Positions 20,810 to 32,636 of a stretch of DNA of 64,000 nt are shown piece after piece. The notes under the pieces are model-generated. The model was not told the origin of the DNA. It did not search any database and was given only the letters and a program-made list of their open reading frames with translations. The stretch is taken from NCBI GenBank assembly GCA_019671135.1, contig JAHRHY010000035.1:1-64000 (forward strand), in the 5' to 3' direction. Source of the DNA: Linnemannia hyalina (taxonomy: Eukaryota > Mortierellomycota > Mortierellomycetes > Mortierellales > Mortierellaceae). The position numbers and the translations under genes are program-made. Every line of letters starts with the position of its first letter. Position 1 is the stretch's first letter.

Positions 20810-21304
20810 GGAGGCCTTTCAAGTCCAAATTATCATATGGTGTTTGTTACATCTCTGCAGATCTTGACGATATCCACCGCGTCCATTAGAGGAGAGTGTA
20901 TGTATGATATCAACCATTTAAAACAACCACTGTAACATTCCTTGCGCGATTATCCTACTAAACACAACTACATTCTCCAAACAACAAAGTCTTCTTATTT
21001 TTCGCTCACCAATATCTTGAATGTGTTCATCTACTATTAAACTGTAACCCTCACTGCAAGATTCGACAGAGTAGTTCTTGTATGTGATCATCTAAAGCAC
21101 TTGTATTCTCAACTGTATCTTTGTCGTGAAATACAGGGGAGAGATTACATTTTAAAAATTCTTGTGCTGTCTATTGCTATTTTATTCTGTGTTCTGTTGC
21201 CCACTATGAAGAGATATGCCAGTTATGGAAGTCAACACTCCGTTCCTTGGACTTTGGATATTTTTTATATGCCTTTTTATATCCTCTGCACATGAAGGGG
21301 CCGC
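20810..21304 (+). repeat. S2, 495-bp terminal repeat of D4
   Basis: GGAGGCC...GGCCGC with several substitutions relative to the other copies, so this copy is older. Both flanks are CTA, but the left CTA belongs to the conserved CACCTA that precedes S in D elements. The right CTA begins a coding frame for a Tc1-like transposase. Confidence 0.85.
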
Positions 21305-21904
21305 CTAGAGGACTTCAAGTTCAGTCTGCGGCCGTTTTACAACTTCCCAGAACAATTGGTCTTTGTGGACGAGACAAGCAAGGATGGAAGAGACGCTGTT
21401 CGGAGGTATGCCTGGGCGCCTATCGGGACTCCAGCAATTGTCTCGCTTCCGTTCTCACGGGGCAAGCCTGTGTCTGCTCTGGCTGCTTTCAATTACCATG
21501 GATTTTTTGCATGGTCGTTCACCCCAGACACTTTTACTCGACAAACATTCCACGACGCATTTGTTGGATCCATTCTCCCCCATCTCAATTGTTACCCAAT
21601 GCCCAACTCGATTGTTATCATTGATAATGCCCGTATTCACATGTACAAACAATTTCAAGACGCTATTGAGCGTCGCGGTGCTTTGCTTTTCTTTTTACCC
21701 CCTTATTCTCCTCACCTCAACCCCATCGAGACGGGTTTCTCCTTGGTCAAAAAATATATTCAAAAAGAAGGTTACCTTGCTTTTCACCATCTCCCCGAGC
21801 CAGTTCTGGACTTGGCATTCCGTCAGTGCGCAAGCAAAGAGGATTTGGCCATCCATTTATTTTCGCATAGCGGATATGAACGCCATACGTTGGCATTCAA
21901 GTGA
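21305..21904 (+). pseudogene. Tc1/IS630-like DDE transposase, N-terminally truncated by S2
   Basis: The frame is open from the first base after S2 (LEDFKFSLRPFYNF). Motifs: LVFVDETSKDG (first D), SIVIIDNARIHM (second D) and LPPYSPHLNPIETGFSLVKKYI (E), typical of the DDE_3 domain of Tc1/mariner-related proteins. The DNA-binding N-terminal half is absent. It stops 17 bp before the convergent gene on the other strand. The catalytic triad is intact, but the truncation makes activity unlikely. Confidence 0.82.
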
Positions 21905-21921
21905 TAATAAAAGTGTATATA

Positions 21922-23173
21922 CTAGTCGTCGTCTTCGTGGTCAACATCTCTCATATCAAACTCTGGATTGGCAATATCGCCAGTGTCGAAGTTGACGATC
22001 CCGCTTAAATCGATGTTAGGTATACCAAGTGCTTGTCGTAACTGCGACTTTTTAAAGCTAATTTTGCAGTCAAGAAGGAAGGAGTCGTTTTGTCGTTCCT
22101 TGTTCTGTGCTGCACTGCGTTGGTGGAAGGCTTCTGCTTCGTTATCCAGATGTTGAAATTGGCGAAATGTCGCTGTCTGAGGCAATTGTAGATCAGCAGC
22201 TGTTGTCGGCTGAACCCTCTTGGCCAGATGCCTTGCCAAATGCGACGTTGTCATCTGGCCCAGTGGAGGAATAACTCCTTGATCGATCGCACTCCCAATA
22301 AGCCGTTCGGCTTCGAGAATTCCGCGTTTGGACGACCTTCTGATCTGATCTTGCCTTCCAGTAGCGGCGGCTTGAGTTTGAGCCTGGTCAGTCGTAAGAT
22401 AGGCGAAGACATCGACAGTTACTTGATCGGGGTCATTCAATCGCCTAGCTTCAGTCGTCCATGCACGCTTGAGTTTGTTCTCGCAGTCCTCTGGATCCAA
22501 CCTCAAGAAGTACTGCTGGGGGGTGTTGTGTGTTGGTTTAACATACAGCGTCTCATTCGATGGCCACTTGAAGCCTTTCAATGCTGGCAGAGTCGTTCGG
22601 CGTCGAACCTTGGCGAGTAAGGATCCCAGATCGTCTTCATCCCATTGAAAACTCCAAACAACAGGAACAGGCCAGCTCTTGCGGACTCGGCAATGAGTGA
22701 AGGGTACACCATGACGAAGGTTGATTCGCAGAGATATAAAATCTGAGACCTCTATATTGTGGCGACCAGGAGTGGCGAGACGAGGAGGAGGGTTGGGAGA
22801 GGGAGAAAGAGAATGGAAAGTGGGAGAAGAAGAATGGGGAGGAGAATAAGAAGAGGGAGGAAAGGGTGGTGAAGGAGTGGGCTCTAAAGACACAGATGAC
22901 TCGGCTGTTTGGCGGACCGAATGTGCTTTGGAGCTTCCAGCAATCGTAGCTGTGGAGGGTGCGGCCAAGACTGACGGGTTCCCCTTACGATGCCGGATCA
23001 GTGGTTCGCTTTCTGTTGACGACGAACGAGCGCGACGTTTGTGAGAACGGTCATAAGAAAGAGAGACTAAGGGTGTGTTGGGGTCCGCACTCTGGCGGGT
23101 AAGGATACGTTTCTTTGAAGGATTTGTTTCTTGGACATGGTGGTAAGGTGGAAGAACGATGCCTTTTTTTTTT
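21922..23173 (-). CDS. Hypothetical protein (at least 348 aa), function unknown
   Basis: A long open frame ending at 21922; it is open up to about 23173 and no convincing ATG in frame was found, so the start may be in another exon. It has a Ser/Pro-rich N-terminal region (residues about 60-110 of the open frame), then a conserved-looking globular part (FISLRINLRHGVPFTHC; KSWPVPVVWSFQW; YFLRLDPEDCENKLKRAW) and an acidic end (RDVDHEDDD). It looks like a fungal gene by composition. No domain recognised. It may belong to the same locus or transposon as the convergent Tc1-like gene. Confidence 0.5.
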
Positions 23174-23308
23174 GCGAGAGCAATGAAAATGAAAAATTTT
23201 CTTGATGGTGTCAGATTAGCATCCGAAACAGTTCGAATAAGAATTCTCCGATTAGAGACTATTCTCCCATTAGACAGAAAAAACCTACATCATTTTATTT
23301 GAAACGCG
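23174..23308. other. Intergenic, no gene seen
   Basis: AT-rich sequence with two near-copies of a short phrase around ATTAGA. No frame or repeat that I can assign. Confidence 0.3.
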
Positions 23309-23683
23309 CAATAGTACATGTTTTTTTAAAATGTAATCTCTCCCCTGTATTTCACGACAAAATACAGCTGAGGGTACAGGTGCTTTAGATGATCACATAC
23401 AAGAAGTACTACCCTTAATCTTGCAGTGAGGGTTACAGTTTAATAGTAGACGGACACATTCAAGAGATTAGTGTGCGAAAAATAAGAGGACTTTGTTGTT
23501 TGGAGAATAGGTTGGTGTTTAGCAGGATAGTTATGCAAGGAATGTTACAGTGGTTGTTTTACATGGTGGATATTATATATACACTCTCCTCTAATGGTCG
23601 CTGTAGATATTGTCAAGGTCTGCAGAGATGTAACATATACTATATTACAATTTGGACTTGAAAGGCCTCCTTGAAAGGCCTCC
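23309..23683 (-). repeat. S3, truncated and diverged S copy
   Basis: Inverted copy lacking about 120 bp at its GCGGCC side. The GGCCTCC end is followed by a 13-bp tandem duplication (TTGAAAGGCCTCC twice). It abuts the 753-aa gene in its middle at TTG. It is the most diverged S copy. Confidence 0.75.
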
Positions 23684-24415
23684 TTGGAGTATTCCAAGAA
23701 TGTACTTGTAAATGGAAAGCACATTCTCAAGATCCACAAGCAAAACATTGTAGTTGGCTTGGTGACTGATGACCACATTGGTGCAGAGAATGCAGACTAT
23801 GATAATCTTAACCAAAAGGAAAAAGAAAAGATCTTTGCCATGGGCTTTAAGCTACAAATGTTTGAGGATAGGTTGACAGAGAAAGATAAACCGGTAGAAA
23901 AAATAGATGATGAGGTGCAAGAGTCGAATGTTAAGGAAACTTTAGATGAACTTGTAGAAAAAGTAGATGATGAGGTGCAAGAGTCGGATGTTAAGAAAAC
24001 TCTAGAAGATGGTGGACCTATGGAAAGCGAAAATGTAAATGCCTCAAGTGTTTACACTACAAAAGACCATCATGATTTTCTAAAGGCAATGGGAGAAGTA
24101 TGTAGCAAAATAACAGCTATCGAAGAAGAACTCCGCGAGGAATACGTTTCGGCAGATGGTAATGCAGAAGAAAAAGAACTAATTTCTCACCTAGATTTGT
24201 TGGAGAAAGATTATTCCAACTACGAAACATGGCACATGGATAAGTTTGGTTCCCGCGAACCACATACCGATATATTATATAAGTTCGCAAAAGAAGGATC
24301 TAACAACAGAAAAACCATAGTGCAAAGTGTATTAGATAGTATTCAAGCCAAAGAGAAAAATACAATGGAAGAAAAGAAGCCTCTTGAAGTAACATTTGAG
24401 ACCACAGAAGAGTAG
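23684..24415 (+). pseudogene. C-terminal third of the 753-aa protein (D3), cut by S3
   Basis: 243 codons beginning LEYSKNVLVNGKHIL and matching the C-terminus of the full protein to the stop, with scattered substitutions. It contains the third copy of the internal module and the Glu/Lys-rich tail with its duplicated KIDDEVQES/KVDDEVQES phrase. The upstream part is missing at S3. Confidence 0.85.
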
Positions 24416-24876
24416 ATCAAGAATTTTAAAAACTGTAGATATACTACTTGCACAAATAAAGCTTTTATATATGGAATACACATGTAGTAATATCCTCGTC
24501 CCTTCCAATGAGATTCACCAGATATATCACCCATCTTTTTAAAAACTTCCACCATCCTTTGCACAATTTACAATATTTCTTTCTTGACCACAGTGGTGTT
24601 TATCCGCAATCTGCTTATATTTAACATCACGAAAATTGCAATAACTATATCTAAGATGTTCTACAATGCATGCACTCTTTATGACATTTATTTTTTCACC
24701 ATTGGCATGTTTACCAACGATCTGTATATCAACAAATATCATAACAATCGTAACTTCCAACAAAGTATGTTATATCAAACATTATGAAAACCACGATGAC
24801 TTCATCTGAGAAGTTCCACAATGCATGCACCCTCACCACTATTGCATTATCCATATTTTTTTAAAACATTCACCTA
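24416..24876 (+). repeat. D element 3' flank (copy in D3)
   Basis: Non-coding stretch after the 753-aa gene, shared with 34824-35296 (inverted) and 56902-57214. It contains three TTTTAAAA-type motifs and ends CACCTA before S4. Around 24723 it shows the uninterrupted CTGTATATCAAC where D1 and D2 carry a 9-bp GGAGGCCGC scar. Confidence 0.75.
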
Positions 24877-25371
24877 GGAGGCCTTTCAGGTCCAAGTTAT
24901 CATATGGTGTTTGTTACATCTCTGTAGATCTCGACAATATCCATAGCGACTATGGGATGAGAATGTATATATGATACCAAGCATATAAGACAACCATTGT
25001 AACATTTTTTGTTTAACTATCCTACTAAACACCAACCTATTCTCCAAACAATAAAGTCTTCTTATTTTTCGCACACCAAACTCTTAAATATGTCCATCTA
25101 CTACTAACCTGTAACCCTCACTGCAAGATTCGCCAGAGTAGTTCTTGTATGTGATCACCTAAAGCGCTTGTACTCTCAACTGTATCTTTGGGGCGAAATA
25201 CAGTGGAGAGATTACATTTTAAAAATTCTTGTGCTGTCTATTGCTATTTTATTCCGTGTTCTGTTGCCCACTATAAAGAGATATGTCAGCTATGAAAGTC
25301 AACACTCCGTTCCTTGGGCTTTGGATATTTTTTATATGCCTTTTTATATCCTCTGCACATGAAGGGGCCGC
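24877..25371 (+). repeat. S4, 495-bp terminal repeat of D3
   Basis: Follows the D tail at CACCTA. Its GGCCGC end is followed by ATA inside a Rep-like gene fragment, the presumed insertion target. Confidence 0.85.
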
Positions 25372-25613
25372 ATAGATAAGAAACTTCATAAGCGCTTAAG
25401 AAAGGCTAAGATGCATGGATTAACTCGTCTTGAGCTGACTTTCTATGGATCACAGTTGCATGATTATTCCTACTATGTGAAATGTTTGGATCAAGTTAAG
25501 GAACAGATCCAAGATTGTACAACTTACAAAGTGCCATTTAAGAACTATTGGGAGTATATGACATCTAAAATTTCATCCATGATTGGAGTATTTGTTAAGA
25601 ATGTTACCAATGG
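25372..25613 (+). pseudogene. Rep-like gene fragment
   Basis: About 80 codons reading IDKKLHKRLRKAKMHG, LTRLELTFYG and ISSMIGVFVKNV, colinear with residues 242-320 of the L1 Rep-like protein at roughly half identity. It is cut on the left by S4 and on the right by an inverted R repeat. It shows a third Rep-like lineage besides L and B. Confidence 0.75.
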
Positions 25614-25826
25614 GAAATGTCTTGGGTCGAAATAGTTAAATATGTTATGGAGTACCAATGGAAGTTGCAAGAATTTGTACAGACGATTATGGAAGAAGTT
25701 TTTAAAAAGACAACAGATATATCTATAAAGAATACATATACAAAAGCAAAAGAATCCAAATGGACATAGTTATCTAGCAGTATTACAAGAGCAAAACGTA
25801 AGGAAAGAGTATCAACATATAAAAAT
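25614..25826 (-). repeat. R repeat copy d (inverted, partial)
   Basis: The reverse complement matches the distal part of R copies a-c from about TGTTGATACTC to CGACCCAAGAC. It ends the Rep fragment abruptly. Confidence 0.7.
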
Positions 25827-26300
25827 GGTTCAAAAATACAAGACACAGTAGGCCCATGCAAAATTGAACAGACACAAATGTGGGGTGTATTTGTAGAACA
25901 TACAAAATGAACAAGGCCATAAGGAGACGCCGGCCCTGCATTCTCGTACTGGGACCCTGAAGATTATATCGCATAATAATGTGGATGCGCGGCAGCGCGG
26001 TTCTAAAAACAAGCCTGGGGCGTCTTTTAATAAATGTTTGGTGCTGTGCATTACACGGCGTAGATCCAATTTCTAAGACATAATATACTCGAGTTATATC
26101 GGGTCTGGAATTGAACTGTTTTTTTTGACCGCAGGCAGTGTGCACAAACGACATGTAATGTGTGGCATTGGTTCAATTCTCACCCCCTTTTTTTTTTTTT
26201 TGCCCTTATGCAGTCTTCTGTTTTTCTTTTTCTTTTCCATGAATACACAAACAAACACTCATGTCCATGCTCTCTTCTCTTATCCATCTCCTCCCTTCGT
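25827..26300. other. Boundary region, no gene seen
   Basis: AT-rich element-like DNA grades into GC-richer host DNA. A T-run lies near 26190. A TC-rich leader precedes the Crypton start codon. Confidence 0.35.
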
Positions 26301-28926
26301 ATGCCGCCAGACGGCTCCAACCCCCTCAACAACGCGGCTGCCACCTCGTCTTCCGCATTAATGGCCAAGGACAGGATTACTACTGGCAGGAACACTACTA
26401 CCACCCCTGTCTCCCCCGCCGTCCCTGCCTCCCCTTCCCCTCCAACTGTCGACACTGAAGTCAAAGGCAAAGGCAAGGAACCCAAAGTCCTCGTCTCCAA
26501 CGCCAAAGAAGCCCTAACAGGAGCAGCACAAACCACCGAAGATCATCTGTACTCCAAGAAGACCAAGACCAACTACAAGGGCCAAGTTACGCGAGCGTTG
26601 GCGTATGCTGCAGCACAAACCGAGCCTGGATGGAGAAATGCATTCACCAAGATCTCTAGTCTTATGCCCACTGTCTTGATGGCCTACGTTGCGTCCAAGT
26701 GCCAGGGCCAGGAAGGAGACGGACTGTCGTACAAGACCGCCGAGGGCATCAAAAGCGGGTTAAAGCACTATTTCAAGACCGAGCTAGGATGCCTAACGGA
26801 TTCATGGTCCTGTGACAGTGACGGCAACTGCACCGGAAACCCTGTTCATGAGGTGGCCTTCGATCGATACCTTCAGTCTCTCAAGAATCGTGACGGGCGA
26901 GCCGGTACTAGCCGGCAGAGTTTGGCTATGTTCTACAGTGACATTGTAACACTCATGGAGCACCTTCAGAACCCAGCGACTATCGCGGAGAGAACCGAGG
27001 GTCTTTGTTTGTTGTTCCAGGCCTTCGCAGCCACTGGGTTCGCCTTATGGACCAGGTAATCCGTAATCATAACTCTACTCTATGTTTTCGTTCGTTCTAG
27101 TTTGTGATTTTACTGTAACTAACAGTCAACTGCTTGTCACTAGGGCTTCTATTCGAATCCATTCGAACTCGCCTTGGTTTAAGTAGATATAGTGCCTTCA
27201 ACTCGATTTAAACGCATTGCAATAGTGCGCCTATTTGAACAAAAATTTCGAATCAGATTCGAATTCGAATGCGCACAAACCGAATGCAAACCATAGTGGA
27301 TTCGAATGGATTCGAATAGAAGCCCTACTTGTCACGCTTCTAGAAACGAGGAGCTCACTCGTTTACAAATGAAGGACATTGAGCTGGATCTATCCACAGG
27401 TACTGGTTCACCCTTCTTCACCATCACGCTGACGTTCCGCAAAACAAACCAAGCAGATGCCTCGAAGGGTAAGAAGCTTTTTTTTATTATCTTTCTTGCC
27501 GTATGCCGCCGAACAAAGATCACGAACTGACAATGCACACACCATTACCACCTTCACCTTACCTTCTCTTCTATTAGCCAATGTTTACCAAATACACCCA
27601 CAGCCAGACTACAAGGCTGTTTGCTGTTACACCAAACTGAAGGCCTGGCTGCAGTGGATGGAAAGGAGTGGACGAAAGCTTCGTTCCGAGGACTACGTGT
27701 TTCCGGCATTGGATGCACAAGGGCGCATCAAGTTTCAAGAAGCCCTGTCGCAGACTCGCGTGCAAGGTTGGTTGGACCAGCTCACCAACCAGACAGGTCT
27801 TCTTGCAAAACGCAACGGTCGATTCACCACGTATTGTTTTCGTCGAGGCGGCGCTCAGTTCCGGTTTATGTTTGCCAAGGAGAAGTGGTCTCTCAAGGCG
27901 GTGAAATGGTGGGGAGGATGGTCTGAAGGCGAGGGGACAGGTACCATCATGCGGTACTTGTTGGAGGAGTTCACTTGTTACGAGTATGGCTTTAGCGACA
28001 TGCTGTCACCGTCTCGGCAGAACAGCCGGCACGCCGTTTTCATGGGCGAGACGGACACACCCGGCGCTGCTCCCATCACGCAATACAGTCTGGATGTCTC
28101 GCTTCAGTCTCTAAAGGAAGCAATCAGCGTCGAGATGAACCATCGGTCTTCAATCCAGGAGCAAGAGCTCAATCACAAACAGGAGGTGGCGAACAAGGCA
28201 CTTATAGACTCAGTTATGGAATTGAACAAGGCCCTCCAGGAGTCGTTCCTTGCTGCGATTCGAGGGTTGGGGGTAGCTCAGTGACAGCACCAAGGCTTAC
28301 TAGAACAGCAAGCGCATCAGCAGCATGAACCCGCTCCAGCTCTAGCTACAATCCCTGTTCTTCCTATTCTTCCTATTCTCCCTGTTCCCGCTATCCTCCC
28401 AGTCTCCGTCCCTGCCCCTGCTCCTACTCCAGCAAGAAAGCAACCACAGCAGGGGGATGTTGAGCCGCCGCCTGCCCCTTGCATTCCTACCATCAAACTA
28501 TGGAAAGAGGCTGTCAAGCAGTGGGAAGTTGGAGACCATGCGAAGGGATTAACGATTCCTCTCAGAGACTGGACAGGATCTATGCGAAAGACAGACCCTA
28601 CCAAGTATTCGCAGAGGAAGCTGATCGCAAAGGAGTTAGACCGTGTTGGAAGGAACGAGGGCAACATGAACGACATCCATGGTGAGCATACGAAGAGTGT
28701 CAGGTATCTGATTTAGTCTATCCGCTGGGGTAATTTGAGAAGAAAAGCTGAGGTGGCGAATAAGAGAGTGAAGGCCACGGGTGTTGCCCTGGATGAGAGC
28801 GAGGATGTTAACGAGGTTGAGGTGGTTGAGGAAGACGATTCAGAGGAGATGGAAGAGGAGGAGTCAGAGGAGTCAGAGGAGGAGTGCTTGATCCGACGCA
28901 AAACTTGTTACACCTGTGACCCTTAG
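26301..28926 (+). pseudogene. Crypton-type tyrosine recombinase with GCR1_C-like tail, three exons, dead
   Basis: Exons 26301-27055, 27344-27468 and 27578-28284 join in frame at GT/AG sites. The recombinase core has RNEELTRLQ (first Arg), FRKTNQ, YCFRRGGAQFRF (box II) and KWWGGWSEG...IMRYLL (Tyr). Most relatives have His at the Tyr before CFRRGG, so CAT has probably become TAT. The frame is stopped by TGA at 28282-28284, yet the same frame continues through a Pro-rich linker into a GCR1_C-like domain (LWKEAVKQWEVGD; YSQRKLIAKELDR), then TAG at 28714-28716, an acidic tail and the final stop at 28926. All three lesions fit C-to-T changes. Confidence 0.82.
27141..27327. mobile_element. hAT-type MITE, 187 bp, in the first Crypton intron
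   Basis: TAGGGCTTCTATTCGAATCC at one end and its complement at the other, flanked by an 8-bp duplication CTTGTCAC (27133-27140 and 27328-27335). An 8-bp duplication and TAGGG ends are typical of hAT elements. No coding capacity. Removal leaves a shorter intron with normal GT/AG ends. Confidence 0.88.
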
Positions 28927-29290
28927 TGCCAATCAAGCGGCTCCCAAGCCCTTCAAGGTTGCGGTCCCTCGTGTTACCAGAAGCCAAAGCATCACCCCAG
29001 CATTAGTCCAAACAGCTTCTGACCGCTTCACTCCATCCAAGCAACGACTGAGGAGCATGAGCGTTTGCCATACTAGAGAAAAGCGGCGTTGATAGACATA
29101 AACATAAACAAAGATATAGACAAATGCATGCACAACCCCTCCCCAACTCCCAAAATTAAGTGACTGCGAAGTCAGTTTTTGAACCAAATTGTTCACAAGA
29201 TGTGAACAATCAGAGTTATGGCCCACATACTTAGAGGACGTTTTGTTCTAAAATACATATTTTTTTAAAACCAATAGTAAGCGACCTTTT
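28927..29290. other. Intergenic, no gene seen
   Basis: Mixed-composition DNA after the Crypton. TTTTTTTAAAACC near 29261-29273 resembles the element motif but has no gene beside it. Confidence 0.3.
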
Positions 29291-30864
29291 ATGTTATTTA
29301 TTACTGGTTTCCTCATATGTATTGGTAATGTCAACCATTTGGTACTTGAAGAGGTCGCAATTCCCTCCTGTGATGGAGAAGAGGAGGAGGAGGAAAAGGA
29401 GGAGGAGAACGGCGATGAATTTCGGGATGTAGCGGAGGAGACCACCAATAAGTCCGACAAGATTGTCTTCGAGGCCGGTCACATCAAGACCTGGTGGGAC
29501 GAGATGCTCCGACTCCCATACGACCAGAGACCGCGCTTCTGTATTAGTACGCAGTTGGGTGACTCGTTTCTGGACATCAGCAAGGAAGCTCTTCTGGCGA
29601 TTTTCTGGGGAGAGTCATCGGGAGGCCTTTCACGTCCAAGTTATCATATGGTGTTTGTTACATCTCTGTAGATCTCGACAATATCCATAGCGACTATGGG
29701 ATGAGAATGTATATATGATACCAAGCATATAAGACAACCATTGTAACATTTTTTGTTTAACTATCCTACTAAACACCAACCTATTCTCCAAACAATAAAG
29801 TCTTCTTATTTTTCGCACACCACACTCTTGAATGTGTCCATCTACTATTAACCTGTAACCCTCACTGCAAGATTCGCCAGAGTAGTTCTTGTATGTGATC
29901 ATCTAAAGCACTTGTACTCTCAACTGTATCTTTGGGGCGAAATACAGGGGAGAGATAACATTTTAAAAATTCTTGTGCTGTCTACTGCTATTTTATTCTG
30001 TGTTCTGTTGCCCACTATGAAGAGATATGCCAGTTATGGAAGTCAACACTCCGTTCCTTGGGCTTTGGATATTTTTTATATGCCTTTTTATATCCTCTGC
30101 ACATGAAGGGGCCGCTTGGCAAACAGGAGTATCAACTTGGCGTTGTTATTTACCATGGACAGTTTCATTTTTGCTCGGTGGTGATGGTGGAAGGGAGACG
30201 ACTTTTGTACGATGGAGCGATGAAGAGGAAGTGTCAGTTTATTTCCGAGAACGATATAACAAGACTGCTGGCAAACAGGAATTTCTACGCAGCCGAGGCT
30301 TGGTACTTGAAGTATCCAGTAACGTCGCATGTGGGCCAGGAGTTGGAGGATCAGGCACTGTCTGCCGACAAGGAGTTCGATGAACTATCCGATGACGAGC
30401 AGGTGAGGTCATGGTCCCCACCTCCGCTTGCACCCAATACGCCTGCACCACCCAAGATCACAAACATGCCTATGCCCAAGGACACGAACACGCCTGCACC
30501 CGTAACGTTGTTGGACGATGAAGATCTACCAGACGTGCATGAGTTGTTGCATAAACGTCGCCTCTCAGACGATTCGACAGGTTCTTCGCCTATGGGTCCG
30601 ACCGAGCAATCCTCGCCCTTACAGCCACCAGCCACTCCCCCACGAAAGAAGCCTCATTATGAGATAGGATTCTCCAAGTGTCTTGTTGCAACAAAGGGTC
30701 CGTTACCACAGTGTGCAGGGTGCCATACCCCGATTTTGCGAACTCTTCACAGAACAAGAATGGTTCACAAGTATATTATCAGGCAGTCTTGGATGGCAGG
30801 CGGGATGCGTAGCAATGTACGGTCGTACCATTATCAACGCTCTTGTATCAACAAGGGTTACTGA
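29291..30864 (+). pseudogene. Hypothetical gene split by S5
   Basis: The left part (29291-29620) reads an acidic run, then HIKTWWDEMLRLPYDQRPRF and ALLAIFWGE. The right part (30116-30864) reads EYQLGVVIYHGQFHFCSV, RLLYDG, a Pro-rich acidic linker and QCAGCHTPI, then stop. The two parts look like one protein of a fungal repetitive-gene type, but joining the flanks at S5 leaves them one base out of frame, so an extra indel is present or two exons are involved. The GVVIYHG...HF...LLYDG pattern is reminiscent of small cysteine-protease-like folds; I cannot name a family. The 5' end is undefined. Confidence 0.45.
29621..30115 (+). mobile_element. S5, solo S repeat in a host-like gene
   Basis: A full 495-bp S with no D sequence on either side, analogous to a solo LTR. 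Flanks are TCG (left) and TTG (right), an imperfect 3-bp duplication compatible with one C-to-T change. Confidence 0.8.
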
Positions 30865-31344
30865 CGGTAGAGGATCTGGAAGATGCGAGGTCTGTCTTCG
30901 CCGAAGACGCAGAGGTGACAGATAATTCGATTTAGTAGAGTTGGAGTTGGAAGGAACTACGAGTCGCGGTGGATTGGGAAAAATAAAAAATGACAAAAGT
31001 GACCTTTTCGTTTCAGGCACATCGGAGTTGAAGAAGAGGATCACGTGCACTTTCTCAAAAGCGACCTTTTCAAATAGGTCACTTTCCCCTGGGTCGCTTA
31101 TTTCTTATTCACCCCGAAAAAGGGCAGCTTCGAATTCACTTTTGGGCGACATAGTTGAGAGAAAGTGGAGAGCTTTTTTTTTTTTTTTTTTCAAAAGTGA
31201 CCTAATGACTATTTTTGTTTATTTTTTGGTCGAGTTGACATTCTTAAGGGTCACGTGCAGTTGCCCAAAAGTGGAGAACCCTTATTTCATGGACACAGGC
31301 CATCTCCTTCTCTTTTAAAAAATAGCCAAAAAAGTTAAATCACG
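30865..31344. other. Intergenic, no gene seen
   Basis: Contains a T-run near 31174 and several near-copies of the phrase AAAAGTGACCT. No supported gene. Confidence 0.3.
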
Positions 31345-31930
31345 TGAGGGCGGAGCCCGAACTAAAAAAAAGTATCTTGCGCGTAGCGCCAGCGCGAAGC
31401 GCCAGTATTTTGTGAGCGAAGCGAGCGATGGTCACGGGCAAGGCCATCAAGAGTATCTTGCGCGAAGCGCGCCAGTATCCTGTGAGCGCAGCGAGCGTAC
31501 GGGCACGGGCTAAGAGGATATGAGGGCGTAGCCCGAATCAAGGGGCTTTGAAGAGGATGTGAGCGCAGCGAGCAATGGTCACGGGCGCGCGCCCTGGCGC
31601 GACAATCGAAAGTATCTTGCGCGAAGCGCCAGTATGTTGTGAGCGCACGGGTACGAAAGGGAGAAGATCATGTGAGGGCGTAGCCCGAACCAGAGGACCT
31701 TTTTTGCGCCAAGCGCCCGTACTCTGTGAGCGAAGCGAGCAATGGTCACGGGCAAGGCCATCAAGAGTATCTTGCGCAAAGCGCGCCAGTATCCTGTGAG
31801 CGCAGCGAGCGTACAGGCACGGGCTAAGAGGATATGAGGATATGAGGGCGTAGCCCAAATCAAGGGGCTTTGAAGAGGATGTGAGGGCGTAGCCCGAACC
31901 AGAGAAACTTTCTTGCGCAAAGCCCCAATA
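31345..31930. repeat. Cluster of GC-rich mini-hairpins
   Basis: Dozens of short imperfect palindromes repeat here: GCGCGAAGCGC, GAGCGAAGCGAGC and GGGCGTAGCCC, separated by shared spacers such as AGTATCTTGC and AATGGTCACGGGC. Long segments are duplicated (31430-31545 and 31750-31875 are near copies). No protein frame is credible. Confidence 0.7.
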
Positions 31931-32636
31931 TTTAGTAAGGGCAAAGCTGTAGCTGTCAGATACCTGTTGCCGCCTGCGGCAAAAGGAAGCGACCGCTGGA
32001 GCGTGGCCGTCTGGGCCATCTAGCGCGAAGCACCAGTGTGCTGTGAACGAGCCTTTTTGCAAGCCTACTAAAAAGCAAGAAATCCTCTGGCGTGATGTAG
32101 AGCAAAGGGTAGTCAAGGATATCTTGAATATACTGCGAGTGAGGGTGATCCGAGAGAATAATGAATACAAACAAGGCCAGGGGGATGGCTCCCCAGCTAC
32201 TAAGATGGCTATCTAATAAGGGAGGTCAGCTGGGCCCAGCTGGGACCAGGGATATTATTCTTTATGGCTCAACAGGAAACTCGACAGGTAAGAGCTCTAC
32301 ATTCCCCAAGCGTGCCATTGGCCACAGGTAGTTGTGAAAAATTTACAGTCACACTACACTTGAAAAAGGAAAAAGGTAATAGGCAAGTGGCACCCGTATC
32401 TTTAAACGAGTCTTCTTCAAAGACCCTTCAAACACCCTTCAAAGACCCACACCTCTCACCCCAGATCCCCTTACAGCAACTTCCGGCACCCGTGGCATCG
32501 CCCACGGGCAACCTTTCTAGTGCGATTACACTTAATCATTTATACAGTCACTTAATGTCACATGATTATGAGCATACAAACAACCAACGACGCGTTATTC
32601 CTCCTTTCCGCCCTTCCTCTCACTCATCCTTCCACC
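31931..32636. other. Intergenic, no gene seen
   Basis: Some residual GC-hairpin units at the left, then ordinary host-like sequence with tandem TTCAAACACCCTTCAAAGAC-like steps near 32425. Confidence 0.3.

Noticed and set aside
20810..21304. S2 as a clean solo insertion with TSD CTA
   Set aside because: The left CTA belongs to the CACCTA that precedes S in every D tail, so the CTA match is probably coincidental.
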